Shown one piece after another: positions 1 through 8,152 of a stretch of DNA of 64,000 nt. The stretch is from Halomonas sp. M4R1S46 (GTDB lineage Bacteria > Pseudomonadota > Gammaproteobacteria > Pseudomonadales > Halomonadaceae). Under the pieces are notes generated by a model. It saw only the letters and a program-made list of their open reading frames with translations. It did no database searches and was not told the DNA's origin. The position numbers and the translations under genes were made by a program. Position 1 is the stretch's first letter. Each line of letters starts with the position of its first letter. Where the stretch lies: the NCBI RefSeq assembly GCF_025725685.1, contig NZ_CP107008.1:2232001-2296000 (forward strand), written 5' to 3'.

Positions 1-651
1 GGTGCCGCTTCAGTGCGCGTGTTCATGGACGACAATCACAATGGCGTAATGGACGCTAATGAGGAGCCGCTTCAGGGTGCTGGATTCATGGTCAACGGCG
101 GCAGGCAACAGGCCCGCACGGATGCGGCGGGCATTGCCCATATCGATCACTTGCCGGTGAAACAGCATGTAGACATCGGGATAGACACCTCGACACTGAT
201 AGACCCGCAATGGGCGCCAGCGATCGAAGGATTGAGGCTGGTGCCGCGCCCGGGCAGCGTGGCCAGCCTAGAGTTCCCGGTACGCATGACCACAGAAATC
301 GATGGTACGGTCTATCTGCTGGAGGATGGTGTCCAGCGCGGTGTCGGTGATCTGAAGCTGGAACTGCTGAACGACCAGCAAGAGGTAGTGGCCCGGACAA
401 CAAGCAGCTGGGACGGTTTCTATATTGTGCCAGGGGTAATCGCCGGGGATTACCGGTTGAGAATCTCACCGCAGCAACTGCAACGCCTGAGCCTGACGGA
501 TACTGGCACAAGGGAGCTGACCGTGTCAGGCGATGGCTCCTTCATCAGCGGTGTCGATCTGATGGTATTGCCATCATCGCCAACGGCGTCGGCTCAGCCC
601 GCTCCCCACCATGTGGATGAAGTGGTCCCCGACATTCGGACCAGGCGCTAA
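1..651 (+). CDS. C-terminal part of a large surface protein (usher-like, carboxypeptidase-regulatory-like repeats)
   Basis: The frame is open from the first base, so the gene begins outside the window and only its last 216 codons are seen. Two beta-sandwich-like repeats are visible. The first starts VFMDDNHNGVMDANEEPL, the acidic Asp/Asn-rich signature of SdrD-B or carboxypeptidase-regulatory-like domains. The second starts near EIDGTVYLLEDG. A proline/serine-rich tail ends in basic residues. The phrasing (LRLVPRPGSVASLEFPV followed by EIDGTV) resembles the C-terminus of alpha-fimbrial outer-membrane ushers and related secreted proteins. That is a family resemblance only, and a non-usher surface protein is possible. 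No membrane anchor is visible in this part. Confidence 0.55.
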   Translation, partial: GAASVRVFMDDNHNGVMDANEEPLQGAGFMVNGGRQQARTDAAGIAHIDHLPVKQHVDIGIDTSTLIDPQWAPAIEGLRLVPRPGSVASLEFPVRMTTEIDGTVYLLEDGVQRGVGDLKLELLNDQQEVVARTTSSWDGFYIVPGVIAGDYRLRISPQQLQRLSLTDTGTRELTVSGDGSFISGVDLMVLPSSPTASAQPAPHHVDEVVPDIRTRR

Positions 652-786
652 GCAGAGTTGCCCCGGTTTTGACCCTCACCCCATATCAGGACCGGTAGCC
701 CGCCTCATTCCTCAGGGCGTCGAGAAACCCGCCTTATTCACCGAGGAGGGGTAGAAACGAAGATAGCGGATGGAGCGCTTGGTGGC

Positions 787-1059
787 GTGATTGGACGTTC
801 TCTGCCCAACATCGCCCGAGAGTGGAGCCTGACGCCGGATGAGATGGCCCGGCTGCTTGGAATCGATTCCGAGACCTACCACGCCTGGTCGGATGACCCA
901 GCCCAAGCCTGGCTGGAACCAGAGCAACGAGAGCGTGCCTCCTATGTGTTGGGGATCTACAAAGCGTTGATGATTCTGCTGCCGTCGCCGGCTCGTCATC
1001 CGCCGTGGCTACGCCATCCCAACACAGGCGGTCCGTTTCAGGGCACTGTCCCTATCTGA
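787..1059 (+). pseudogene. Truncated Xre/MbcA/ParS-type antitoxin (DUF2384-like)
   Basis: The 90-codon frame (GTG start; the frame stays open upstream, so the true start is uncertain) contains RASYVLGIYKALMILLPSPAR followed by WLRHPNTGGPFQG. This is the pattern of the C-terminal toxin-binding domain of MbcA/ParS/Xre antitoxins of RES-type toxin-antitoxin pairs. The family normally continues about 30 residues beyond this point. Here the match stops and the frame ends with an unrelated GTVPI. No RES toxin follows; the next 200 bases are AT-rich and empty. I infer a gene cut by a rearrangement or an old insertion. It could still be expressed as a short protein. Confidence 0.5.
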
Positions 1060-1108
1060 AGTGACCCCCTATCTTTCATCTCATCACCATTAGATAAGCT
1101 ATTGATTT

Positions 1109-1148
1109 AAAATGTTTAACTCATCCGTTCGGGGAAATGAAACATTTT
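1109..1148. repeat. AT-rich inverted repeat in the gap after the antitoxin remnant
   Basis: AAAATGTTT at 1109-1117 is perfectly complementary to AAACATTTT at 1140-1148, with 22 bases between. The surrounding 100 bases are much more AT-rich than the neighbouring genes. A second weak hairpin of GAGG/CCTC-type repeats follows around 1176-1250, before the psrA stop. The gap holds no convincing gene. The dyad could be the edge of a lost mobile element or a regulator site. Confidence 0.3.
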
Positions 1149-1257
1149 TCCGCTGAGTTATTCTAGGAACACAGGGGTGAGGGGCGAGGGAAGAGGTTCG
1201 AGTAGCCCTTTATGCTTTCCTCGCTCCTCGTCCCTTTCACCTTACCCCGCCGGCCCT

Positions 1258-1929
1258 TCAACTCGCCTGGCGAACCGCCGCCGGGGGCTCCGGCAGGGGG
1301 GCGTTCATGGCCGAGACCACCACCGGGCGCAGGCGGCGCACCAGGTCGCGTACCGTGACGTGCTCGTCGTAGTCCTTCTCGGCGATATCACGCAGCGCAT
1401 CCAGGCCCGACAGGGTGAAGATCACCGTGCCCAGCATGAAGTGCAGCCGCCAGAAGCGCTCGGCATCCGGCAGGTCGGGGGTGGCCCGGCGCACCAGCTC
1501 GGTGAAGCGGGTGAAGACGCTGCCGTACTCGTCCTGGATGTAGCGGCGCAGGTGCCCCTGGGCCTGGCTGTAGGCCAGCCCCAGCAGGCGCATGAACACC
1601 TTCAGGCTGTTGCGCTCCGCCGGCACCTCCAGCACGGTGCGCGCCATGGTTTCCAGCAGCTCCTCCAGGGGGATCTCGTCGCCCTCCTCCGAATGGCGTG
1701 CCTCGAGCTCATCCAGGGCGGTATGGAAGCGCGCCGTGAAGGGGTCGAGGTAGCGAGCGAAGACCGCCTGGATCAGCGACTTCTTGGAGCCGAAGTGGTA
1801 ATTGACCGCCGCGAGATTGACCTTGGCCTTGCTGGTGATGTTGCGCAGCGAGGTCTCGGCGAAGCCGCGCTCGGCGAACAGCACCTCGGCGGTATCGAGG
1901 ATGCGGGTAACGGTATCGGGCTGAGCCAT
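1258..1929 (-). CDS. psrA: TetR-family regulator PsrA
   Basis: The 223-residue protein begins MAQPDTVTRILDTAEVLF and has a TetR helix-turn-helix (about residues 10-55, including TSKAKVNLAAVNYHFGSK) that closely matches Pseudomonas PsrA. A longer frame exists upstream, but this ATG fits the family start and leaves a promoter region. PsrA senses long-chain fatty acids and controls beta-oxidation genes, rpoS and itself (established for pseudomonads). The rest of the protein is the helical ligand and dimer domain. It is divergent from lexA, the same neighbourhood as in Pseudomonas. A matching operator lies just upstream of the start codon, indicating autorepression. Confidence 0.88.
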   Translation of the reverse strand: MAQPDTVTRILDTAEVLFAERGFAETSLRNITSKAKVNLAAVNYHFGSKKSLIQAVFARYLDPFTARFHTALDELEARHSEEGDEIPLEELLETMARTVLEVPAERNSLKVFMRLLGLAYSQAQGHLRRYIQDEYGSVFTRFTELVRRATPDLPDAERFWRLHFMLGTVIFTLSGLDALRDIAEKDYDEHVTVRDLVRRLRPVVVSAMNAPLPEPPAAVRQAS

Positions 1930-1946
1930 AGGGTGCGTCCGGGTTG

Positions 1947-1960
1947 GAAACATTTGTTTG
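1947..1960. promoter_or_regulatory. PsrA operator
   Basis: GAAAC-ATTT-GTTTG is an almost perfect dyad and matches the known PsrA consensus (GAAAC, two to four bases, GTTTC/G). It lies 18 bases upstream of the psrA ATG. On the minus strand it overlaps the likely -10 region (TATATT or TATTCA, with TTGGCT as -35). This placement suits repression of psrA by its own product. Confidence 0.75.
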
Positions 1961-2112
1961 AATATATGTCGAGTGTATGACAGCCAAGGGCCTCGCCTCA
2001 ATGCGCACACGGCCATGCGTTTGAAACGTGATGAGCAGGGTCATCGCTGCCCGCGTTGGCGGGCCAGGAGCAGGCGGTGATCGAGAGAGTCAGGGGGAAG
2101 GCTCTTTCGCCT

Positions 2113-2142
2113 TTTACTGGATGGATACCCATGCTGTATACT
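2113..2142 (+). promoter_or_regulatory. lexA promoter with a degenerate SOS box
   Basis: TTTACT (2113-2118) and TATACT (2137-2142) with an 18-base spacer form a plausible sigma-70 promoter. Between them CTGGATGGATACCCAT (2117-2132) has CTG-N10-CAT, one base away from the CTG-N10-CAG LexA core. Autoregulation of lexA is general in this group. The box is imperfect, so this is inferred. Confidence 0.5.
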
Positions 2143-2197
2143 TCCCCAATAGACTGGCAGCATGGATGCCATCCACTGGTCCCGCCCCGGAGGTCGC

Positions 2198-2857
2198 ATG
2201 ACTCGCCCCCTCACCCCGCGTCAGCAGAATGTCTTCGATTTCATCGTCAAGACCATGAACGAGCTGGGCTACCCCCCGACCCGGGCCGAGATCTCCCGCG
2301 CCCTGGGCTTCAAGTCACCCAACGCCGCCGAGGAGCACCTGCGGGCCCTCGAGCGCAAGGGCGCCATCCGCATGATCCGCGGTACCTCCCGGGGCATCCG
2401 CCTGCCGGCCCAGGAGCCGGAGGCCGCGGCCCCCGATGCCCCCCAGGACGACGCCCCCCAGGGCCTGCCGATCATCGGCGAGGTAGCCGCCGGCAGCCCG
2501 ATACTCGCCGCCGAGCATATCGACCGCTACTGCCCGCTGCCCCCGGAATACTTCACGCCCCGGGCCGATTACCTGCTGCGGGTTCGCGGGCTGTCCATGA
2601 AGGATGTGGGCATCCTTGAGGGCGACCTGCTCGCCGTGCATCGCACCGAGCGGGTCCGCGACGGCCAGATCGTGGTGGCCCGCGTGGAGGACGACGTGAC
2701 CGTCAAGCGCTTCCACCGCCAGGGCCACACCGTCACCCTCGAGGCCGAGAATCCCGACTTCGCCCCCATCGAGGTGGACCTGCGCCACCAGGCGCTGGAG
2801 ATCGAGGGGATCGGGGTGGGGGTGATTCGTGGCGGCAATGGCCAGGCCCTCGGCTAA
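2198..2857 (+). CDS. lexA: SOS repressor LexA
   Basis: LexA represses DNA-damage genes and cleaves itself when RecA filaments form. The 219-residue protein starts MTRPLTPRQQNVFDFI, eight bases after an AGGTC/GGAGG ribosome site; an upstream in-frame ATG at 2162 has no such site. The N-terminal winged helix covers residues 1-70. The S24 peptidase domain follows, with the Ala98-Gly99 cleavage site (EVAAGSP), nucleophile Ser133 (GLSMKD) and Lys170 (VTVKRF). All catalytic residues are present. A proline/alanine/acidic linker of about 20 residues is somewhat long. dinB follows after 47 bases, so the pair is probably co-transcribed and SOS-induced. Confidence 0.96.
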   Translation: MTRPLTPRQQNVFDFIVKTMNELGYPPTRAEISRALGFKSPNAAEEHLRALERKGAIRMIRGTSRGIRLPAQEPEAAAPDAPQDDAPQGLPIIGEVAAGSPILAAEHIDRYCPLPPEYFTPRADYLLRVRGLSMKDVGILEGDLLAVHRTERVRDGQIVVARVEDDVTVKRFHRQGHTVTLEAENPDFAPIEVDLRHQALEIEGIGVGVIRGGNGQALG

Positions 2858-2904
2858 CCATCTACCGCTGGCCGGTGCGCGACACGCCGGCCAATGACTG
2901 ACTC

Positions 2905-3963
2905 ATGACCCAGCGCATCCGCAAGATCCTGCATGCCGACTGCGACTGCTTCTATGCGGCGGTGGAGATGCGCGATGACCCCCGCCTCAGGGAGATTCCC
3001 ATCGCCATCGGCCGCTCGCGGGAGCATCGCGGCGTCATCGCCACCTGCAACTACCCGGCGCGGACCTATGGCATCCACTCCGCCATGCCCACGGCCCGGG
3101 CCCTGCGACTCTGCCCGCACCTGACCCTGCTGCCCGGCGACTTCGACAAGTACCGGGCGGTCTCCCGACAGATCCAGGCCATCTTCCATGAGCTCACGCC
3201 CCTGGTGGAGCCCTTGTCGCTAGACGAGGCCTTCCTGGATGTCACCGACGTGGAGGGCTTCCAGGGCAGCGCCACCTGGATGGCCCAGTGGTTGAAGCAG
3301 GAGTGCCTGGCCCGCACCGGGATCACCGTCTCGGTGGGGGTAGCGCCCTCGAAGTTCCTGGCCAAGATCGCCAGCGACTGGGACAAGCCCGACGGCCTCA
3401 CGGTGATTCCCCCCGAGCGGGTCGATGGCTTCGTCGAGGCCCTGCCGGTGAAGAAGCTGCACGGCGTGGGGCCGGCCACCGGCGCGCGGCTGGAGGCGCT
3501 GGATATCGAAAGCTGCGCGGACCTGCGCCGGGTGCCGCTGGAGCGGTTGCTCGAGGAATTCGGCAAGTTCGGCCATCGCCTCTATGAGCTGGCCAGGGGC
3601 ATCGACGAGCGGCCGGTCAAGGTGGAGCGCGAGCGCAAGTCGGTGAGCGTGGAGTCCACCTTCGATCGCGACCTGCCCGACCTGGATAGCGCCAGGGCCG
3701 CCCTTGCCCCGCTGTGCGAGCGCCTGGAAGGCCGCCTGGCCCGCCACGGGCACCCGCCGCTCACCGGCATCTTCGTCAAGGTGCGCTTCGATGACTTCAG
3801 CCTGACCACCCTGGAGAGCCGAGGGCTGGCGACCGATCTCGCCAGCTACCTGAGCCTGCTGGAGCAGGCCTGGGCCCGGGCCCAGCGCCCGGTGCGCCTG
3901 CTGGGGGTCGGGGTGCGGCTATTGCCGGAAGATGCCCGACAGCAGCTGAGCCTGCCGATCTGA
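2905..3963 (+). CDS. dinB: DNA polymerase IV (Y-family, translesion)
   Basis: DinB copies past damaged bases with low fidelity. The 352-residue length is typical. The palm motif HADCDCFYAAVE supplies the first metal ligand (Asp12) and LSLDEAFLDV the second pair (Asp107-Glu108). The little-finger domain runs from about residue 235. The C-terminus lacks an obvious beta-clamp motif of the QL(S/D)LF type but ends QQLSLPI, a plausible variant. It lies directly behind lexA and probably shares its SOS control. Confidence 0.95.
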   Translation: MTQRIRKILHADCDCFYAAVEMRDDPRLREIPIAIGRSREHRGVIATCNYPARTYGIHSAMPTARALRLCPHLTLLPGDFDKYRAVSRQIQAIFHELTPLVEPLSLDEAFLDVTDVEGFQGSATWMAQWLKQECLARTGITVSVGVAPSKFLAKIASDWDKPDGLTVIPPERVDGFVEALPVKKLHGVGPATGARLEALDIESCADLRRVPLERLLEEFGKFGHRLYELARGIDERPVKVERERKSVSVESTFDRDLPDLDSARAALAPLCERLEGRLARHGHPPLTGIFVKVRFDDFSLTTLESRGLATDLASYLSLLEQAWARAQRPVRLLGVGVRLLPEDARQQLSLPI

Positions 3964-3967
3964 AGGC

Positions 3968-4324
3968 TCAGATCCTGCCTGTCGATCCTTCCGCACGATC
4001 GATCACACGGACCTCCTGCAAGGCGACCCCGTGATGAAGGGCCTCGCGGACGACCTCGTCGTAGCTCTGCTTCACCGCCAGTCGCCGGATGGCGAGGCGG
4101 CGGGGAAGAAACAGCAGCTCGACCAATAGCCAGGCGATCAGGAAGCCAGGGACCACGAGCCACTCCCATTCCAGCGGACTGAACAGGCGCAGGAGATACA
4201 GGCTGCCAGGGGTCAACAGTACGGCGAACCAGATCTGGTGAAGACCGAGGAAACGGTTATCTCGCAGCATCTGCTGACGCAGCAACCTCGGCGAGCGGGC
4301 GATAGGGGTAGCGTTGGCGTTCAC
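3968..4324 (-). CDS. Small two-helix membrane protein of unknown function
   Basis: The gene is convergent with dinB. From the GTG at 4324 it encodes 118 residues; a longer start at 4420 is possible but has no ribosome site and adds an arginine/cysteine-rich stretch of doubtful quality. Two hydrophobic helices are visible (IWFAVLLTPGSLYLLRLF and WLVVPGFLIAWLLVELLFL). A basic segment and a soluble tail ending in RAEGSTGRI follow. I recognise no family. It probably sits in the inner membrane. Confidence 0.5.
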   Translation of the reverse strand: MNANATPIARSPRLLRQQMLRDNRFLGLHQIWFAVLLTPGSLYLLRLFSPLEWEWLVVPGFLIAWLLVELLFLPRRLAIRRLAVKQSYDEVVREALHHGVALQEVRVIDRAEGSTGRI

Positions 4325-4479
4325 GAAGTCTCTCGGGCAACGACGGAAAGGCCACACTATGCCATAACGAGCAACGCTGCATGGCCCGGAAAGGCAGCAA
4401 AAGAACGGCCTAATCGACACTCTGCCATATCAGGGGTATGTTGCCGCTGTGAATCGGAGTTTCTCTTCACTCTTCACTC

Positions 4480-5151
4480 CTATTTGGTATCGATATAGCG
4501 GTGATCGTTGAAGGTGGCGACCCAGTCGGGGTGATAGACCAGCAGGATGCTCATCAGCATGCCGGTGATGAAGGCCTCCGAGGGCATCAGCAGGGGCAGG
4601 AAGCGGGCATACTCCAGCGCCTGGTGCATGGCGCCGGGATCGGTCGCGCCGAGGGCCATCAGCCCCACCGCGGCGCCCCCGGCGGCGAGCGTGGCCAGGG
4701 CGGGGCCGAAGAAACAGCCCACGAACAGGAACACCATCAGGTGATCGGGCAGGCGCCGATCCACCAGACGCCAGACCAGGCTGATGACCAGCGCCGGCAC
4801 CACCCCGGTGACCAGCACGTTGACGCCCAGCAGCGGCCATTCGACCCGCCCCAGCAGCACCATGGCGAGGTTCACCACCACGATGGAGAGCAGCGCCAGG
4901 GGCGCCTTGAAGACCAGCGTCAGCAGGGCGGTGAACATCAGGTGCAGGGTGAGCCAGTCGACCGCCTGGGCGCGCAGCTGCCAGAGCAGCATGACCATCA
5001 CGGTGGCCGCCAGCCAGCGGTGCTGCAGGGCGTGATCGTCGAGCAGCGCCTGCCAGGGGCGCCGGCTCAGCGCCAGCCCGACGAAGGCCAGCGAGACGGC
5101 GGCTCCCAGCCATAGCAGCCACGGCGCCAGTACCAGCTCGGAAAACGACAT
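4480..5151 (-). CDS. CbiM-like energy-coupling-factor membrane component
   Basis: The 223-residue protein is almost entirely hydrophobic with six or seven helices. It resembles the stand-alone 'energy-coupling factor ABC transporter permease' proteins of Pseudomonas and Halomonas, distant relatives of CbiM. Family phrases are LHLMFTALLTLVFKAPLALL and PSEAFITGMLMSILLVY. CbiM proteins bind Co2+ or Ni2+ through an N-terminal Met-His motif, which this protein lacks at its start. No ATPase or T-component gene is adjacent, so its substrate and partners are unknown. purU lies 12 bases away in the same direction, so the two may be co-transcribed. Confidence 0.7.
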   Translation of the reverse strand: MSFSELVLAPWLLWLGAAVSLAFVGLALSRRPWQALLDDHALQHRWLAATVMVMLLWQLRAQAVDWLTLHLMFTALLTLVFKAPLALLSIVVVNLAMVLLGRVEWPLLGVNVLVTGVVPALVISLVWRLVDRRLPDHLMVFLFVGCFFGPALATLAAGGAAVGLMALGATDPGAMHQALEYARFLPLLMPSEAFITGMLMSILLVYHPDWVATFNDHRYIDTK

Positions 5152-5163
5152 CGCGCCTCCGGT

Positions 5164-6018
5164 TCAGGCGAAGACCACGGTCTTGTTGCCGTGCACCAGC
5201 ACGCGATCCTCCAGGTGCCAGCGCAGGCCGCGGGCGAGCACGGCCTTCTCCACGTCGCGGCCGAACCTCACCAGGTCGTTGGGCGTATGGCAATGGCTGA
5301 CCCGATGGATATCCTGCTCGATGATCGGCCCGGCATCGAGCTCCTCGGTCACGTAGTGGCAGGTCGCGCCGATCAGTTTCACGCCCCGCTGGTACGCCTG
5401 GTGGTAGGGCTTGGCGCCGGCGAAGGACGGCAGGAAGCTGTGGTGGATATTGATCACCCGCCCGGCATAGCGCTCGCAAAGGCTCGGCGGCAGGATCTGC
5501 ATGTAGCGCGCCAGCACCACGCAGTCGGCGCGCGCCTCGTCCACCAATTGCTGCACCTCGGCGAAGGCCGGCGCCTTGTCGTCGGGGGCCACCGGCACGT
5601 GGTGATAGGCGATGCCGTGCCACTCGACCAGGGCGCGAAGGTCGTCGTGGTTGGAGATCACCGCGGCGATGTCGCAGTCGAGCTCGCCCGCGGTCCAGCG
5701 GTAGAGCAGGTCCACCAGGCAGTGACTCTCCCGGGACACCATCAGCACCACCCGGCGCCGTTGGCTGGTGTCGTTGAGCGCCCAGTCCATCGCGAATTCG
5801 TCGGCGATCGGCGCGAAGGCATCGCGCAGGGCCTCATGGGACATGCCGATCGAATCGGCGAGGATCTCGTAGCGCATGAAGAAGCGCCCCGACTCGAGAT
5901 CGGAGTGCTGGCTGGCCTCGGTGATGGAGCCCCCATACCCGGCAATGAAGGTCGATACCCGGGAGACGATCCCCAGGCGGTCGGGGCAGGAAACCACCAG
6001 TCGATAGTAGTGTGACAT
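5164..6018 (-). CDS. purU: Formyltetrahydrofolate deformylase PurU
   Basis: PurU hydrolyses 10-formyl-tetrahydrofolate to formate and tetrahydrofolate, balancing one-carbon units and supplying formate for purine synthesis. The 284-residue protein starts MSHYYRLVVSCPDRLGIVSR, an ACT domain (about 1-85). The formyltransferase-like hydrolase domain follows, with the motif INIHHSFLPSFAGAKPYHQA and the catalytic Asp region (LDAGPIIEQD). Length and order match the family. An upstream in-frame extension exists but adds only low-complexity residues. Confidence 0.95.
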   Translation of the reverse strand: MSHYYRLVVSCPDRLGIVSRVSTFIAGYGGSITEASQHSDLESGRFFMRYEILADSIGMSHEALRDAFAPIADEFAMDWALNDTSQRRRVVLMVSRESHCLVDLLYRWTAGELDCDIAAVISNHDDLRALVEWHGIAYHHVPVAPDDKAPAFAEVQQLVDEARADCVVLARYMQILPPSLCERYAGRVINIHHSFLPSFAGAKPYHQAYQRGVKLIGATCHYVTEELDAGPIIEQDIHRVSHCHTPNDLVRFGRDVEKAVLARGLRWHLEDRVLVHGNKTVVFA

Positions 6019-6138
6019 CGGATGACCGTTGCTTTGGGCGGACGAGGAAGCCTGCATTGTAGCGAAATCCTCGTGTCGGGTCAGACCGGCCAGAGGGATC
6101 ACGGATAACAGATGGGTCAGTGCACATCCGCTCGACAG

Positions 6139-6239
6139 GCACCGGAGGCTGGCCATTGAGGAGGTCCTACGCCATGGATGGCGTCGGAAGCGCCCAGGGA
6201 GGGGTTCACAGCGCCTCCTCGATGGCCAGCCCCCGGTGC
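6139..6239. repeat. Dispersed palindromic repeat, copy A
   Basis: The gap between purU and the RNase J gene (6019-6384) holds no gene. It carries a structured element: an 18-base inverted repeat (6139-6156 and 6222-6239, one mismatch) encloses a small palindrome (ACGCCAT-GG-ATGGCGT) and a 27-base core at 6189-6215 containing AGGGAGGGGTTCACAGCGCC. The core recurs in this window at 18769-18795 (same strand), 22459-22485 (opposite strand) and, degraded, at 61699-61723. The linked 12-mer GGGCTATCGCAG lies nearby on the minus strand, around 6250-6261. Confidence 0.75.
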
Positions 6240-6384
6240 GTCAACAATAGGCAGCTGCGATAGCCCCAAGACAGCACCCGGATGCACGGACGGGTAACGT
6301 GAGCCGCTTGATAAGGGGTTCGTTGTGGGCCAGGGTGACGATCCCGTATAGTGAAGTCACATTTCCCGGCCGCCTGCCTCCTCG

Positions 6385-8061
6385 ATGCCCCAACCCCGTG
6401 TCCAGATTCGTCGCCGCCGCCGCCCGCCGCTGCACTTCCTGCCGCTGGGCGGGTGCGGCGAGATCGGCATGAACCTGAGCCTCTACGGCCACGAGGGAGA
6501 CTGGATCGCGGTGGACTGCGGCATGATGATCCGCCAGGACCTGCCGGACAGCCCCCTGCAGGTGCCCGACCTCTCGACCCTGGCCAGCCTGGGCATCCAG
6601 CCCTCGGCGCTGATCATCACCCATGGCCACGAGGACCATATCGGCGCCGCCGCCTGGCTGTGGCCGAAATGGGGCTGCCCGATCCATGCCACTCCCCTGG
6701 CGGCCGGCCTGCTGCGCGCCAAGTTCGCCGAGCGCGGCCTGCGCCAGGACGCCATCCGGGTCATCGAGCCCGGCGAGGCCCTGGAGACGGGCCCCTTCAC
6801 CCTGCGCTACCTGCCGCTCACCCACTCCATCCCCGAGAGCTGTGCGCTGCTGCTCGCCGCCGGCGAGCACCGGGTGCTGCATACCGGCGACTGGAAGCTC
6901 GACCCCGAGCCGCTGATCGGTCCCGCCGTGGCCCCGGAGATCTATCGCGCCCTGGCGCCGGTCGACCTGGTGGTGGGCGATTCCACCAACGCCCTCCTCC
7001 CCGGGCATTCGCGCAGCGAGGGCGAGGTATCGCGGGCCCTGGAGACGGCCATCGGCGCCTGCCGGGGCCGCGTGGTGGTCAGCTGCTTCGCCAGCAACCT
7101 GGCCCGCGTGCTGGCCATCGGCCGCGCCGCCGAGCGCTGCGGGCGCCGGGTGAGCCTGATGGGCCGCTCCATGGAGCGCATGGTGGGCGTGGCCCGGGGG
7201 CTCGGCTACCTGGAGGACTTCCCGCCGCTGGTGCCGGTCTGCGACCTCGGCTACCTGCCCCCGGAGGAGGTGCTGGTGATCGCCACCGGCAGCCAGGGGG
7301 AACCCCGGGCGGCGCTGTCCCGCCTGGCCCGGGGGAACCATCGCCACTTCGAGCTGGAGAGCGGCGACAGCGTGATCTTCTCGTCCCGGACCATCCCCGG
7401 CAACGAGCGCCTGATCGAGCGCCTGAAGGCCGCCCTGGGGCGCTTCGGCGTGACCCTGATGGACGACGCCAACCACCCAGAGCTGCATGCCTCGGGGCAT
7501 CCCGCCCGGGAGGAACTGGCGACTTTCTATGGCTGGGTGCGCCCGCGACGCCTGCTGCCGGTGCATGGCGAGCCGCGCCATCAGGATGCCCATCGGGCGC
7601 TCGCCCGGGAACTCGGCATCGAGGCGCCCCTCACGCCCCAGAACGGCGACCTGCTCCGCCTGGATGCCGAGGGCCTGCACCTCGAGGCGCGCCATCCCCA
7701 GTCGCCGCGCATGATCCGCCAGGACGAGGTGGCGCCCCTGCCGGGCCTCGGCGGGGAGGAACGCTCGCGCCATGGCCAGCTTCACCTGGCCTTGACGGTG
7801 GCCGCCACCGACCATGGCTGGACGCGCCTCGGTCGCCTGCTGCTGGATACCAGCCAGTCGTCGTCCCTCGACGAGGACGCCTTCAGCGACTGGCTGGACG
7901 ACTGCCTCGAGGACATTCACGTCGACACCCTCGCCGACCTGCGCCTCGCCCTGCGTCCGAGACTGCTGGCCTGGATGGGCGAGCACCTGCGTCGGGTCCC
8001 GGAAATCCACCTGCAGATCCTCGCCGCCGAGGCGGAACTCCTCTCGAGCTCGTCTGACTGA
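6385..8061 (+). CDS. rnj: Ribonuclease J-type metallo-beta-lactamase fold RNase
   Basis: RNase J enzymes combine 5'-3' exonuclease and endonuclease activity on RNA. The 558-residue protein has the metallo-beta-lactamase motif THGHEDHIGA (about residues 79-88), later histidine and aspartate ligands (LTHSIPESC, HTGDWKLD), a beta-CASP insert (GDSTNAL onwards) and ASGHPAREE near the C-terminal side. A C-terminal extension of about 130 residues corresponds to the RNase J accessory domain. The arginine-rich N-terminus (QIRRRRRPP) could bind RNA. RNase J is less common in gammaproteobacteria, which mostly rely on RNase E. A perfect intrinsic terminator follows. Confidence 0.88.
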   Translation: MPQPRVQIRRRRRPPLHFLPLGGCGEIGMNLSLYGHEGDWIAVDCGMMIRQDLPDSPLQVPDLSTLASLGIQPSALIITHGHEDHIGAAAWLWPKWGCPIHATPLAAGLLRAKFAERGLRQDAIRVIEPGEALETGPFTLRYLPLTHSIPESCALLLAAGEHRVLHTGDWKLDPEPLIGPAVAPEIYRALAPVDLVVGDSTNALLPGHSRSEGEVSRALETAIGACRGRVVVSCFASNLARVLAIGRAAERCGRRVSLMGRSMERMVGVARGLGYLEDFPPLVPVCDLGYLPPEEVLVIATGSQGEPRAALSRLARGNHRHFELESGDSVIFSSRTIPGNERLIERLKAALGRFGVTLMDDANHPELHASGHPAREELATFYGWVRPRRLLPVHGEPRHQDAHRALARELGIEAPLTPQNGDLLRLDAEGLHLEARHPQSPRMIRQDEVAPLPGLGGEERSRHGQLHLALTVAATDHGWTRLGRLLLDTSQSSSLDEDAFSDWLDDCLEDIHVDTLADLRLALRPRLLAWMGEHLRRVPEIHLQILAAEAELLSSSSD

Positions 8062-8081
8062 CGAGGGCTTCGGGAAAACAA

Positions 8082-8110
8082 AAAGCTCCCGCCGTGATGG
8101 CGGGAGCTTT
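8082..8110. terminator. Bidirectional intrinsic terminator
   Basis: A perfect 12-base stem (AAAGCTCCCGCC at 8082-8093 with GGCGGGAGCTTT at 8099-8110) has a five-base loop. It is flanked by A-rich sequence on the left and T-rich sequence on the right. It sits between the convergent RNase J and H-NS-like genes and can stop transcription from both. Confidence 0.88.
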
Positions 8111-8152
8111 GTGCTTTCTACGCGATGACCTTCGCGAGGTCACCGCAGCGCG

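Noticed and set aside
1177..1980. Long plus-strand frame over psrA
   Set aside because: It is antisense to a well-matched TetR regulator; its composition (arginine, glutamine and histidine rich) is typical of a high-GC shadow frame.
6241..8010. 589-codon minus-strand frame over the RNase J gene
   Set aside because: The plus-strand frame has all RNase J motifs. The antisense frame has no family features and arises from GC-rich codon structure.
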